Source: Hyphomicrobiales bacterium (lineage in GTDB: Bacteria; Pseudomonadota; Alphaproteobacteria; Rhizobiales; Rhizobiaceae). From it: a DNA stretch of 64,000 nucleotides. The position numbers were made by a program, and so were the translations under genes. The DNA is taken from assembly GCA_900472605.1 (NCBI GenBank), contig UCJD01000012.1, positions 124,001 to 188,000 of the forward strand, in the 5' to 3' direction. The notes under the pieces are model-generated. The model was given only the letters and a program-made list of their open reading frames with translations. It did not search any database and was not told where the DNA came from. Within the stretch, counting starts at the first letter, position 1. Each line of letters opens with the position of its first letter. This document shows positions 1 through 9,182 of this stretch, piece by piece.

Positions 1-139
1 GCCATGCTTATCGACGTGAACCTTGAGCTCGACACGATGAAGCGTTGACACTGTGGTCACACTGGCACGCCTGTATCCTAGGCCGGAACTGTGCCATGAA
101 GCGTGACCTTTCACCAATTGGCTTTTAACGGTGCGCATC

Positions 140-1162
140 ATGAAGAAAATCGGCTTCCTATCGTTCGGACATTGGACACCGTCGCCACAGTCCGGCACCC
201 GCTCGGCAGGCGACGCGCTTCTCCAGTCAATCGATCTTGCCGTTGCTGTCGAGGAGCTTGGTGCTGACGGCGCCTATTTCCGCGCCCACCACTTTGCCCG
301 CCAGCTCGCCTCACCATTTCCGTTGCTTGCCGCGGTCGGCGCCAAGACCAGCCGTATCGAGATCGGGACCGGCGTCATCGACATGCGCTACGAAAACCCG
401 CTCTACATGGCCGAGGACGCTGGCGCCGCCGATCTGATCTCAGGAGGGCGGTTGCAGCTCGGGATCAGCCGTGGTTCGCCAGAGCAGGTGATCGACGGCT
501 GGCGCTACTTTGGCTATCAGCCGCCTGAAGGGGGCTCCGATGCTGATATCGGTCGCCGCCATGCGGAAGTGTTGCTCGATGTTCTGCGCGGCGAAGGTTT
601 CGCCCAGCCCAACCCGCGTCCGATGTTCCCCAATCCGCCCGGCCTGCTGCGCCTCGAGCCCCATTCCGAGGGCCTGCGTGAGCGCATCTGGTGGGGCTCC
701 GGCTCGAACGCCACGGCCGTCTGGGCAGCCAAGCTTGGAATGAACCTGCAGAGCTCGACGCTGAAGGACGACGAGACCGGCGAGCCCTTCCATGTGCAGC
801 AGGCCGCGCAGATCCGCGCTTATCGCGAAGCATGGAAAGAAGCCGGCCACACGCGCACGCCGCGCGTATCGGTCAGCCGCAGCATCTTCGCGCTGGTGGA
901 CGACCGCGACCGGGCCTATTTCGGCGGCAGCGGCCAGGGAGACGACAAGATCGGCTTTATCGACGAGAAGACGAGGGCGATCTTCGGCCGTACCTATGCC
1001 GCCGAACCCGATGCCCTTATCAAGCAGCTGGCCAAGGATGAAGCGATCGCCGAAGCCGACACCTTGCTGCTGACCGTGCCCAATCAGCTGGGCGTGGACT
1101 ATAACGCGCATGTGGTGGAGCAGATCTTGACCCATGTCGCGCCTGCCCTGGGTTGGCGCTAA
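140..1162 (+). CDS. LLM-class flavin-dependent oxidoreductase (luciferase-like)
   Basis: The 340-residue protein has the bacterial-luciferase TIM-barrel layout. It begins with a short strand (KKIGFLSFGHW), then has a segment typical of the family near residues 75-85 (IEIGTGVIDMRYENP) and a core motif around GGRLQLGISRGSPEQ. Such enzymes use reduced FMN from a separate reductase to oxidise a small organic substrate; the substrate cannot be read from the sequence. An in-frame GTG lies 9 bases upstream, but the ATG at 140 puts the first beta strand at the terminus as in relatives. The gene stands alone, convergent with the polysaccharide operon, and a hairpin follows it. Upstream bases 1-139 hold no gene I can support. 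Confidence 0.85.
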   Translation: MKKIGFLSFGHWTPSPQSGTRSAGDALLQSIDLAVAVEELGADGAYFRAHHFARQLASPFPLLAAVGAKTSRIEIGTGVIDMRYENPLYMAEDAGAADLISGGRLQLGISRGSPEQVIDGWRYFGYQPPEGGSDADIGRRHAEVLLDVLRGEGFAQPNPRPMFPNPPGLLRLEPHSEGLRERIWWGSGSNATAVWAAKLGMNLQSSTLKDDETGEPFHVQQAAQIRAYREAWKEAGHTRTPRVSVSRSIFALVDDRDRAYFGGSGQGDDKIGFIDEKTRAIFGRTYAAEPDALIKQLAKDEAIAEADTLLLTVPNQLGVDYNAHVVEQILTHVAPALGWR

Positions 1163-1195
1163 GCCGCCTTCACCCCAGTGGCTACCCGTTGAGAG

Positions 1196-1222
1196 ATGCC
1201 GGGCCTCCAGGAGGTCCGGCAT
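1196..1222. terminator. hairpin terminator between convergent genes
   Basis: A 13-base arm (1196-1208) pairs with 1210-1222 with one G-U pair, and the innermost pairs open to form the loop. It is followed by TTTCCCGTTTT. It lies between the oxidoreductase stop and the end of the convergent glycosyltransferase gene, so it may serve both. Confidence 0.6.
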
Positions 1223-1249
1223 TTCCCGTTTTGTATCAACAACCGCGCG

Positions 1250-3412
1250 TCATTCGGCCGCTGCCGGCGGAACCGCGCCGCCGCCGAGTTGCAGCAAGGG
1301 AATCTTGGGCGAGAAGAAGCGCGGCTTGTGGAACTTGCGCGGTGCTTCGCGGCCGTTCAGCGTATAGGGCTCGATATCGCCGACCAGAACGGCCGGCCGT
1401 GCGAACATGCGCTGCATAAGCCCCTGGACAGCGAGCACAGGATAGGCGCGCGCAGGCATTACCTCCGGCATTTCGCTGAACATGCGTTGCACCATCTTGC
1501 GCCTGATATCCTCGGCGCCCTTCTTGATCTCGTAATCGTCGCGCCGGTCTCGAATGGCGACGATCGCGAGCGACAGGCCCGAATTCGCCCGGTCCATGCT
1601 GGTGATCTGCCCGGCGACGTCGAAATTGTCGAAGGGCGCGAAGATCAGGATGTCGCCCAGCCGCATCTGGCTGAGCGTGTTCTCCTCGCGCATGGTGATC
1701 TTGGCCGTGTCGACCGAGATCGTATCGATCATGCACGCGGCCGCCTTCCCGCCGCTGGCGACCTGGCCTTCGCGCGCAAGCGCAAGCTCGAGCTTCTCAA
1801 GGGGCGGGCGGGGGAGCTCGATACAGACCAGCATCGAGACGAATGCGTAGACCATGACGACCATGCCCCAGGCGACGCTGAAGCCGTCGAGATCGTTATA
1901 GGTGCCGAGCAACGGCCCGTTGAGCATGCCGACGAAGGTCAGCACGATGATGGCGAAGAACGTCGCGGCGATCGGATAGAGCACCTCCACGCGCCCACGA
2001 TCTTCGCCCTTGGCCGTGACCTTGAATGGCCGACCGAAGGGGTGGAAGAGGGCGTGAATGAGGGCGATGGTGATCGGGATTGCCGAAACCATCTGCGACA
2101 CCTCGGTGAAGAGCGGCAGGCTGCGCCGCCCGGAAACCCAGGAATGGAACGTCCACATTCCCGCGACCATCGGCAGCGCATACAGGAAGAACGCCTCCGG
2201 CTCCATCAGGATGGCGGGCAGCCCGAGGAAGTAGAAGAGCAGGGGGGCGGCCATTAGAAGCAGGATGAAGGGCCGGCAGAACCAGAAGAGCAGGCCATGG
2301 AAATAGTGCAGCCGCTGCATCAAGGTGTAGCCGCGACCGAGGAATGGGCCATCTTTCAGGAGCGCGACCTGGATGGTGCCTAGGCACCAGCGGCAGCGCT
2401 GAGTGATGTAGCCGGAGAGGCTTTCGGCCGAGAGGCCGACGCTCAGGCGCTCGTTGAGCCACCGCGTCTTCAGGCCCTTCTGCATCAGGCGATAGGTGAG
2501 GTGAATATCCTCGGTTACCGTTTCCTGCGGCATGCCGCCGATCAGATCCAGCGCATCGCGGCGCACGATACACGAGGTGCCGACGCAAAAGGCCGCACCC
2601 CATCCGTCCTTGGATGGCTGCATGACGTCGAAGAAGATGCGCTGATCGTCGACCCATGCCTTCGAGGCCAATAGATTGTGCTGGACGGGGTCGGCATTGT
2701 AGTAGAACTGCGGCGTCTGGATCAGGCCGATTTCGGTGTCGATGAACTGCCCCACCGTTCGTTTCAGAATGCCGCGCTGTGGCGCAAAGTCGGCATCGAG
2801 AATAAGGATGAAGGGGGCGTTGGTGTCCTCGGCGGAGCGTCTGACTGCATTGTTGATGTTGCCGCCCTTGGCGCCGACATTGTCGTTGCGGCGCAGATAG
2901 CGCACGCCGACCTCGCTGCAGTAATCCTCGAGCCAATCGCGGCGCCCGTCATCCAGCACCCAGACCGTGAAGTTGCTGTAGTCGATCGCCTTGGCGGCCA
3001 GGATGGTGCGCTCCAGAATGGAGAGCTCTTCGTTATAGGTGCAGATGAAAACATCGACGGCCGGGTGCCGCGAATGCTGCGCGATGAGTGCCTCGCTGGC
3101 ATCGGCGGCGCCGCTGTGATCGGTGCGCTTGAAGAAGAAGACGATCGACAGCACCGTATAGAAAATGACGACCACTTCGAAGCCGAGATAGAAGCGCGGC
3201 CAGACCGCATAGGCGCTCCACTCGAAATCGGGCAGGGTCTTGGTGATGCGGAAATACAGATAGTTCAGAAGCATGACGACCAGGATCGTGCCGAAAATGA
3301 CGCGGTCCTTGCCGCGATTGGCATCCAGCAGCCAGGCGCAGCCCACGATCAGTGCGATCGCCAGCAGTGAGAACAGAATCGAGTCCGACAAGGTGACTAC
3401 TTCGGGGGACAT
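1250..3412 (-). CDS. GT2 processive beta-glucan synthase (curdlan / mixed-linkage-glucan-synthase-like)
   Basis: This 720-residue membrane glycosyltransferase carries every catalytic element of processive family-2 synthases: DD at 154-155, DAD at 206-208, TED at 300-302 and Q338-R-C-R-W342. Transmembrane segments lie at about 10-30, 38-55 and 75-95, with further ones at about 370-550. It should polymerise an NDP-sugar into a beta-glucan and extrude it. The cytosolic tail (about 575-720) has no RxxxR or DxSxxG PilZ signature, unlike the cellulose synthase at 34560. The start chosen is the ATG at 3412, which overlaps the end of the upstream hydrolase-like gene by 16 bases and suggests coupled translation. 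It is the last gene of a three-gene minus-strand operon. Product identity (curdlan, mixed-linkage glucan or other) is inference. Confidence 0.85.
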   Translation of the reverse strand: MSPEVVTLSDSILFSLLAIALIVGCAWLLDANRGKDRVIFGTILVVMLLNYLYFRITKTLPDFEWSAYAVWPRFYLGFEVVVIFYTVLSIVFFFKRTDHSGAADASEALIAQHSRHPAVDVFICTYNEELSILERTILAAKAIDYSNFTVWVLDDGRRDWLEDYCSEVGVRYLRRNDNVGAKGGNINNAVRRSAEDTNAPFILILDADFAPQRGILKRTVGQFIDTEIGLIQTPQFYYNADPVQHNLLASKAWVDDQRIFFDVMQPSKDGWGAAFCVGTSCIVRRDALDLIGGMPQETVTEDIHLTYRLMQKGLKTRWLNERLSVGLSAESLSGYITQRCRWCLGTIQVALLKDGPFLGRGYTLMQRLHYFHGLLFWFCRPFILLLMAAPLLFYFLGLPAILMEPEAFFLYALPMVAGMWTFHSWVSGRRSLPLFTEVSQMVSAIPITIALIHALFHPFGRPFKVTAKGEDRGRVEVLYPIAATFFAIIVLTFVGMLNGPLLGTYNDLDGFSVAWGMVVMVYAFVSMLVCIELPRPPLEKLELALAREGQVASGGKAAACMIDTISVDTAKITMREENTLSQMRLGDILIFAPFDNFDVAGQITSMDRANSGLSLAIVAIRDRRDDYEIKKGAEDIRRKMVQRMFSEMPEVMPARAYPVLAVQGLMQRMFARPAVLVGDIEPYTLNGREAPRKFHKPRFFSPKIPLLQLGGGAVPPAAAE

Positions 3413-4719
3413 GGACCATCCTTGCTGCTGGCAGTCGCTTGGCCTTTGCGGCCGACGAAGGGGTTGATGTCGAGAGCGGCGAGAACGGCCCAGCCGGTCG
3501 CGCCGATATGCGGCAGTCGGTAGTATTTGAAGTCGCCGGGCGCCGAGTTCGGCCCGACCTGCAGGCCCGTTGTAAGCTGCTCGTTTTCGGTGGCGTAGAC
3601 GAGGCCGCCGGGTTCGCGCTGCTTGGCGATTGTGGCAAAGAGTGGCTCGGCCTTTTCGGGGTGGCCGGTCTCGCGAAGCACCAGCGCCGCCTGCGCCGTG
3701 CCTTCGAGCCACACGCCGTCGCGGTCGCTGTTGAAGTCGTAGCCGCCTTCGACCCCGTGGTTCAGGTCGGTCCATTCCATCACGCGATCCGCCTTGGACT
3801 TGAAGTCGGGCACCGCGATCAATGGCCAGAGTTCGGCGTCGAGGCCCGACATGGCCACATTGGGTGCGTTGCTGTCGGGGGCGCTGCCGATGTAGAAGCG
3901 GCCTTCCGCCTCGTTCCACATGGCTTTCAGAAACTGCAGGGCGCTGTCGCCCTGATGGGTCCAGTCGCCACCCGCATCCAGCCGGGCGAGCCAGCTGTCG
4001 GCGGCGTAGACGTCGAGATTATGTTCCGTCGACTTCCAGGTCATCCGCTCCGGCGTCGGCTCGTGGCCGAAAAAGCCGCCGAGATAGCCGACATTCTTCG
4101 GGTCGGCGGTGTTGCGGTGGATCCAGTCCATGATCTTGCGGGCGGAGTCGAGATAGGCCTGCTGGTTCGTCTCCTCATAGGCCATCAGCAGGGCAAGCGC
4201 CCCCCAGGCCGTGCTGCCGGTCGCCGTGCCGACCTGATACCCGTCCTCAATCCAGGAATTGCTGGCCGTGCTCCAATAACCGGGAAGCAGCATGCCTTCC
4301 TTGCCCGGAATGACAGCGCCCGAGCGGTATGCGTTGCGCAGGCGTCCGTCATGGTAATGGCGGTCGGTCTCAAGCGCCACCACCAGCGCATCGGCCACAC
4401 GGCGCGCTTCGGCTTTGCGCTGGCAGCCGTAGAGCGCCATCATCGCGAGCGCATTGTCGTAGGTGAAGCCGGTATTCTCCAGCGACGGATGCAGCGCCGA
4501 GCCGCCATTGGCCGGCTCGAAACTGCGGAAAACGAAGGGCTGCTCCGGCTCACCTGTCATCTTTGCCGCCAGCGCATCGCACATCGAGCAGGCGAGCTGC
4601 TTGTTCGCTGCGTCGTCGGCCCGCGCGGTGTCGATCGCCGCCGCAGACAGGATTGCGGCCAGGAGCGACGCGAGTACGCCGCGCCAAACCTCACCCATCG
4701 ATGAGTTCATGCCCTTCAT
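3397..4719 (-). CDS. secreted six-hairpin glycosidase-like protein of polysaccharide operon
   Basis: The 440-residue product starts with a signal peptide (VLASLLAAILSAAAIDTARA, cleavage near residue 34). The rest is rich in Trp, Tyr, Gly and Asp, with repeated helical segments such as NTGFTYDNALAMMALYG and GTATGSTAWGALALLMAYEE. This suggests an (alpha/alpha)6 toroid of the six-hairpin glycosidase type. Sitting between a membrane-fusion gene and a GT2 synthase, it is likely a periplasmic factor that trims or guides the nascent glucan, as BcsZ does for cellulose. Catalytic residues cannot be assigned with confidence. GAGGGGCGAAA before the ATG is a fair ribosome site. Confidence 0.75.
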   Translation of the reverse strand: MKGMNSSMGEVWRGVLASLLAAILSAAAIDTARADDAANKQLACSMCDALAAKMTGEPEQPFVFRSFEPANGGSALHPSLENTGFTYDNALAMMALYGCQRKAEARRVADALVVALETDRHYHDGRLRNAYRSGAVIPGKEGMLLPGYWSTASNSWIEDGYQVGTATGSTAWGALALLMAYEETNQQAYLDSARKIMDWIHRNTADPKNVGYLGGFFGHEPTPERMTWKSTEHNLDVYAADSWLARLDAGGDWTHQGDSALQFLKAMWNEAEGRFYIGSAPDSNAPNVAMSGLDAELWPLIAVPDFKSKADRVMEWTDLNHGVEGGYDFNSDRDGVWLEGTAQAALVLRETGHPEKAEPLFATIAKQREPGGLVYATENEQLTTGLQVGPNSAPGDFKYYRLPHIGATGWAVLAALDINPFVGRKGQATASSKDGPCPPK

Positions 4720-4763
4720 TTTCGCCCCTCACGATACGCAACTAAACGTTCAAGCTTGGCTCT

Positions 4764-6173
4764 TCAGGGTGTCGCAGTCTTGCCGGCCGGCAGCCGCGGG
4801 CCGGTGCCCTTGTCCAGCGACGTAGATGCGGAGAGAACGCTTGCCGGCGATGTCAGCCCGGTGACGACCGCCATCGAGTACCGCGCGATACGCGAGGTGA
4901 TGGTCTCGCCAAGAGAGACGATGACATCTTCGCCGACGTGGCATCCGAAGAACTTGTCGTTGTTCTGCTGGGTCACGCTGCCGTCCTGTGCCGTCGGCTC
5001 GTCGATCTTGACGAGAACATAGACCTCATGCCCCTCTGCCTCAGGGAATTTCGCAAAATAGCGGTTTTCCGGGCCGGAGTTGAAGTATCGGACGATCTTG
5101 TAGATGTGGCCGCTGCGCTTCACACCGAGGCTGCGGAAATTGACCATCGCGGGCGTGCCGATCTCCAGCGCGGTCACATCACGGCTTCGGTAGACGGCTG
5201 CGGCAAAGGCCTCTGTGCAATCGAGAGACTTGGCGACCGGCTGACCCTGCATGACGAAATCGCCGAAGGATGCGTCGACGCTGACGATCTGTCCGTGGCG
5301 TTCGGCGGTGACCTCGGCCGCGCCGGTCTTGCCGAGGCGCCCTTCTTCCCGCGAGATCAGGTTTTCGACCTGCTGCTTGCGCTCGGTCATCTGATTGATT
5401 TCGATATTGTCCTCGGCGATGTCGCCGGCAAGCTTCGTTCGCTGCATCTCGAGCGTCAGCAGATTGGCGGCAACGGTCCCGCCGGTATAGATGTCGCGGC
5501 CGACGAGCGACTGGACAATCTCGTTGCGGCGCAGTTCGCCCTTGGCTGAGTCAAGCTCGGCCTGGGCGGCGTTTCGCTTCTGGCGCTGCGGCTCGAGGCT
5601 CGTGTCGGAAATCATGCCCTTCTTCAGCAGTGTCTGCTGCCGTTGCAGCAGCGCGTCCTGTTCGGCGAGGCGGGCCTGGTAATTCTGTACGTTGAATTCG
5701 GAATTGACGATCACCGCGGACAGTTCGCTGAGAACGCCGGCCTTGACGCTATCGATCTGCGCCTTCACCTTGTTCAGCTGCTCCGTGCGCTCGGCCACCA
5801 CGCTCGTCGTGTTGTTGAGCTTTTCGGTCAGGTCCAGCTTTTCGAGCCTGAGCCCGGTCAGCGATGTCTGATCCTGGTTGGGATTTGAAACCGTCGCCAT
5901 CACGTCGCCGAGATTGACGACCTGGCCGACCTGCAGCGAAATCTTATCGACCCTGCCATAGATGGGCGAGGCGATCATCTGCACCGGTGCGTTGATCACC
6001 GCCCGTGTCGAGACGATGAAGAACTGGTTTGGGATCATCGCCATGGCGATGATGAAAATGAGCATAAATGCGAACGCATAACCTAGGATACGCGATACAG
6101 ACAGTATCTTACGGTCCCTCGGATCGATACTCGTGGTTGCGGCCTTCATCTTCTTCAATCCTGACATCATCAT
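4764..6173 (-). CDS. HlyD/Alg44-type membrane-fusion protein for polysaccharide export
   Basis: The 469-residue protein has one N-terminal membrane helix (about 28-48). Next comes a lipoyl-like half-motif (ASPIYGRVDKISLQVGQVV), a long coiled-coil hairpin (about 100-260, rich in Leu, Gln, Glu and Lys) and a C-terminal beta-barrel region. This is the architecture of periplasmic adaptor proteins that pair with glycan synthases, such as Alg44 or the BgsB partner of mixed-linkage glucan synthase. It is the first gene of the operon, 44 bases upstream of the hydrolase-like gene. Three consecutive ATGs make the exact start uncertain; the first is given. No ABC transporter or TolC gene is adjacent, so a polysaccharide role fits better than protein secretion. 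Confidence 0.8.
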   Translation of the reverse strand: MMMSGLKKMKAATTSIDPRDRKILSVSRILGYAFAFMLIFIIAMAMIPNQFFIVSTRAVINAPVQMIASPIYGRVDKISLQVGQVVNLGDVMATVSNPNQDQTSLTGLRLEKLDLTEKLNNTTSVVAERTEQLNKVKAQIDSVKAGVLSELSAVIVNSEFNVQNYQARLAEQDALLQRQQTLLKKGMISDTSLEPQRQKRNAAQAELDSAKGELRRNEIVQSLVGRDIYTGGTVAANLLTLEMQRTKLAGDIAEDNIEINQMTERKQQVENLISREEGRLGKTGAAEVTAERHGQIVSVDASFGDFVMQGQPVAKSLDCTEAFAAAVYRSRDVTALEIGTPAMVNFRSLGVKRSGHIYKIVRYFNSGPENRYFAKFPEAEGHEVYVLVKIDEPTAQDGSVTQQNNDKFFGCHVGEDVIVSLGETITSRIARYSMAVVTGLTSPASVLSASTSLDKGTGPRLPAGKTATP

Positions 6174-6228
6174 GCTGCAGGTAACTTGAAGGGCGTTTCC
6201 GGGGTAGTATTTTTTATTTGTAATGTCT

Positions 6229-6255
6229 TTTATAGCAGACCAAATATTCAGGCAA
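6229..6255 (-). promoter_or_regulatory. possible promoter of the polysaccharide operon
   Basis: Read on the minus strand, TTGCCT (6255-6250) is followed after 15 bases by TATAAA (6234-6229), in an AT-rich tract about 60 bases before the membrane-fusion gene. The spacer is short, so this is tentative. Confidence 0.3.
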
Positions 6256-6335
6256 ATAAAATGTTGACATTCAAAATGATGTATTGACTGAATTTTTCTA
6301 TTTGATCCTGTTGCTGTTGCAATAATGACAGCAAT

Positions 6336-6370
6336 AGTTGAGAAACGTATTCAATCATGGTCTCTCAACT
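6336..6370. repeat. 8-bp perfect inverted repeat upstream of the polysaccharide operon
   Basis: AGTTGAGA (6336-6343) and TCTCAACT (6363-6370) form a perfect inverted repeat separated by 19 bases. It lies between the MarR gene stop and the operon start, inside AT-rich DNA. It could be a regulator site, or a weak terminator for the MarR gene; no U tract follows it on the minus strand. Confidence 0.4.
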
Positions 6371-6410
6371 CTATTTATTTGTGACGATTTTGTATCAATT
6401 CTTCTTGCGT

Positions 6411-6872
6411 TCAATCACTGGTGGAATTTTCGCCGTTCGCCCGCACGATGGCATCCAGGACGCGGTAGGCCGCCTCGATATCGGTGTCATCGACGTTGCG
6501 GAGCACCCTTTCGCGCAATGACGCAATGACGCGTTCGACGCGATCGGCCAGTTCCTGTCCCTCGCACGTCAGCCACACCGTTTTGGCGCGCCTGTCATCG
6601 GGATCGTCCCTGCGCTCGATGTGGCCAGTGGCCGTCAGTTCATCAAGCAGGCGGACCAGCGATTGGCTTGCGAGCCCTAGGCTATCGGCAAGCTGAACTT
6701 GGCGAATACCACCGCCCGATCGGCCGACGAGAAGGAGCAGATTGGCGCGCGATGCCGAAATGCCGTCCTCGGCAAGCGCCTTCTCCGCCATCCGCTTCCA
6801 GATGCTTCCTGCCTGCAACATGCTGGAGGTTAACGCTGCCCTGCGGCTCAGGGGTTTCGTCTGCCTGGTCAT
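6411..6872 (-). CDS. MarR family transcriptional regulator
   Basis: The 153-residue protein has the MarR winged-helix core at about 40-110, including IRQVQLADSLGLASQSLVRL (recognition helix) and ERRDDPDDRRAKTVWLT (wing). Flanking helices form the dimer interface. It is divergent from the FUSC transporter gene across 150 bases, the usual arrangement of a MarR repressor with its target efflux gene. GGAGG about 11 bases before the ATG supports the start. The ligand is unknown; aromatic acids are common for FUSC/AaeB-linked regulators. Confidence 0.9.
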   Translation of the reverse strand: MTRQTKPLSRRAALTSSMLQAGSIWKRMAEKALAEDGISASRANLLLLVGRSGGGIRQVQLADSLGLASQSLVRLLDELTATGHIERRDDPDDRRAKTVWLTCEGQELADRVERVIASLRERVLRNVDDTDIEAAYRVLDAIVRANGENSTSD

Positions 6873-6956
6873 GCCGTTGGTCCTCCCTGCGCTGATCTTT
6901 GTTGGAAGAGCGCTAAAGGCGCGTGGGCGCGCAGTAAAGCATATTGTTTTATTTTA

Positions 6957-6970
6957 ATTCGTGTGCGAAT
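6957..6970. promoter_or_regulatory. palindrome, candidate MarR operator
   Basis: ATTCG-TGTG-CGAAT is a perfect palindrome with a 4-base centre. It sits in the MarR/FUSC divergent intergenic region, 53 bases before the FUSC start. MarR proteins bind such short palindromes; the assignment to this regulator is inferred from position. Confidence 0.45.
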
Positions 6971-7022
6971 AGTACGTAAGCGATCTAAATCATAACGGCG
7001 GCTGCGCTCCCTCCGGTTTTTC

Positions 7023-9101
7023 ATGGCAAGCAAGAAGCTCACCTGGCTCCCTGATACTTGGGATATGGTTTTCTCGATAAAAACTTTCGCCGCGGCCATG
7101 CTGGCGCTGTTCATCGCCTTGTGCTTTGACCTGCCCAACCCCTATTGGGCCGTCACCACCGTCTATATCGTCGCCCATCCGCTATCCGGCGCAAGCACGT
7201 CCAAGGCGGTTTACCGTCTGGTCGGCACGGCGGTTGGTGGGGCGATGAGCATCGTGCTCGTGCCCACTCTCGTCAATGCGCCCGAATTGCTCACCTTGGC
7301 GATCGCGCTTTGGGTTGCTGGGTGCCTGGCGATCAGTCTCCTCGACCGCACCCCGCGCAGCTACGGCTTCATGCTGGCTGGCTATACAACTGCGCTTACT
7401 AGTTTTCCGCTGGTCGACAATCCGGCGACTGTGTTTACATACACCACGTCGCGGGTCATCGAAATCTTCGTCGCCATCATTTGCGCCGCCGTTATCAACA
7501 GGGTGGTTTTCCCGCGCCATGCCGGGCCGGTGCTGACGGCGCGCATAGACGCCTGGCTGACCGATGCGTCCGTCCTGATTACGGCAGCACTCGACAGGCG
7601 CCCCGAAGACCCCACGCTGGTGCGGACTGCGCGCCGTCTTGCGGCCGAGGCTGCCGATATCAGAATGTTCACGACGCATGTGTCCTACGACACCTCAAGC
7701 CACAGCAATCTCGTCGGCGCTTCGCGCGAGTTGCAGGGGTTGATGATCACGCTCTTGCCTGTGGTGTCTGGTCTCGCGGACGTTGACGCTGCGCTTGCAA
7801 AAACCGGCTATGGGTACACATCCACGGTAAAAAGGCTCATCGCCGATGTTGATGCGTGGATGCGGACAAAAGAGCCGATGTCTGCGGAGCGCCGCAGCGA
7901 GTTCATGGCACCACTTCAGGAGCTTGAAGCCGAAGCGAGGTCCTCAAGCCGGTGGCAGGATTTCTTGGTGCTCGACTTTGCGGCTCGTCTGCGCGACCTC
8001 TTGGATATCTGGAACGAATGCGTCGGCCTGCGGCAGGATATTGCTTCAGGATCCCGGCATGCCCGGACGAAACAGCTGTTCGGCTTCGAGCAGGCAACCA
8101 TGCGCCCCATTCATAAAGACTATGGCATGGCGCTGTTCTCAGGCTTTGCGGCAGCGCTGGCTATCGTGCTTGGAACGGTCTTCTGGATCATGACCGGCTG
8201 GAACAGTGGCGCCGGCGCTCCTTTAATTGCAGGCATTCTCATCTGCTTCTTCGCGGCGATGGACAATCCGACACCGATCATCCGGAAGTTCATGATCTTC
8301 AGCATGGTCGCGATTGCCCTCAGTTTTATCTTCGTATTCGCGGTCATGCCGGTGCTCGGCGGGTTCTCCTCGCTTGTGCTGGCGTTGAGCTTCCTCTTTC
8401 TGCCGCTCGGCGTACTGATCGCCCGGCCATCGACTTTCCTGCTCGGCATGGCCTTGTCCGCCAACATCCCGACCATGCTCACGCTGCAATCTCGGCCCAG
8501 CTTCGATCTCGCCTCTTTCCTGAACACCAATCTCTCGACAATCCTTGGAACGCTGATGGCGATCGGTATTGCCGCCGTGGTTCGCTCGGTCGGTGCTGAG
8601 TGGAGTGCGCGCAGGCTGCTGAAGGCTGCGTGGGCGGACATAGCCACGGTGGCGCGCAGGTCGCAAAAACGCGATCCCCAGGCGCTGCTTTATACAATGC
8701 TGGATCGGCTCTCGCTAATGGTGCCGCGTCTCGCTTCGCTTTCTGCGGGCTCAGCCGTGATCCAGGCGGACATGCTGAAGGATATGCGTGTCGGCATCAG
8801 CGTCGTCGATCTGCAGGCTTACAAGGGGTTGCTTCTTGCCGGACAGCGCGCAGCCGTGGACGAGGTTCTCGATGCCGTTGCTTCCTTCTACACGGAGAGA
8901 CGGCGCAGGGCCGAGGCGCACCCGGGCCCGTTGCTGCTACAGGCGGTCGACGCGGCAATCGATCGCGTTCGCGACCCCGCCAAATCGTCGTCGGCGCGGA
9001 AGATTCTGATGACGCTGGTCGGTCTTCGGCACAATCTGTTCCCCGATGCCCAGCGGCTCGACGATGTCGAACCGCAGGGACTGCGGGAGGCGGCGGAATA
9101 G
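7023..9101 (+). CDS. FUSC family inner-membrane transporter (AaeB/YccS-like)
   Basis: The 692-residue protein has two hydrophobic blocks (about 18-165 and 366-525), each near six helices, separated and followed by soluble helical domains. This duplicated arrangement is the FUSC/fusaric-acid-resistance layout. The N-terminal PNPYWAVTTVYIVAHP is a characteristic family segment. Such proteins export aromatic carboxylic acids, often with a membrane-fusion partner, but none lies beside it here. No strong ribosome site is visible before the ATG at 7023, so an internal start (ATG at 7065) is possible. Confidence 0.88.
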   Translation: MASKKLTWLPDTWDMVFSIKTFAAAMLALFIALCFDLPNPYWAVTTVYIVAHPLSGASTSKAVYRLVGTAVGGAMSIVLVPTLVNAPELLTLAIALWVAGCLAISLLDRTPRSYGFMLAGYTTALTSFPLVDNPATVFTYTTSRVIEIFVAIICAAVINRVVFPRHAGPVLTARIDAWLTDASVLITAALDRRPEDPTLVRTARRLAAEAADIRMFTTHVSYDTSSHSNLVGASRELQGLMITLLPVVSGLADVDAALAKTGYGYTSTVKRLIADVDAWMRTKEPMSAERRSEFMAPLQELEAEARSSSRWQDFLVLDFAARLRDLLDIWNECVGLRQDIASGSRHARTKQLFGFEQATMRPIHKDYGMALFSGFAAALAIVLGTVFWIMTGWNSGAGAPLIAGILICFFAAMDNPTPIIRKFMIFSMVAIALSFIFVFAVMPVLGGFSSLVLALSFLFLPLGVLIARPSTFLLGMALSANIPTMLTLQSRPSFDLASFLNTNLSTILGTLMAIGIAAVVRSVGAEWSARRLLKAAWADIATVARRSQKRDPQALLYTMLDRLSLMVPRLASLSAGSAVIQADMLKDMRVGISVVDLQAYKGLLLAGQRAAVDEVLDAVASFYTERRRRAEAHPGPLLLQAVDAAIDRVRDPAKSSSARKILMTLVGLRHNLFPDAQRLDDVEPQGLREAAE

Positions 9102-9182
9102 CATCGCCGGAAAATCGGCCATGCATCTTGCATTGCGCGACACTCTGGTGAAAGGGATATCCAGCCCTTCATAAACCGGAAG

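Noticed and set aside
1..130. Possible MerR-type promoter or start of a minus-strand gene at the left edge
   Set aside because: TTGACA is present but spacing to any -10 is wrong, and the minus-strand ATG at 3-5 has no ribosome site and no readable sequence beyond it.
3412..3919. N-terminal extension of the GT2 synthase frame up to 3919
   Set aside because: The extension lies inside the hydrolase-like gene and is Arg-rich; the ATG at 3412 starts a hydrophobic segment expected for the synthase.
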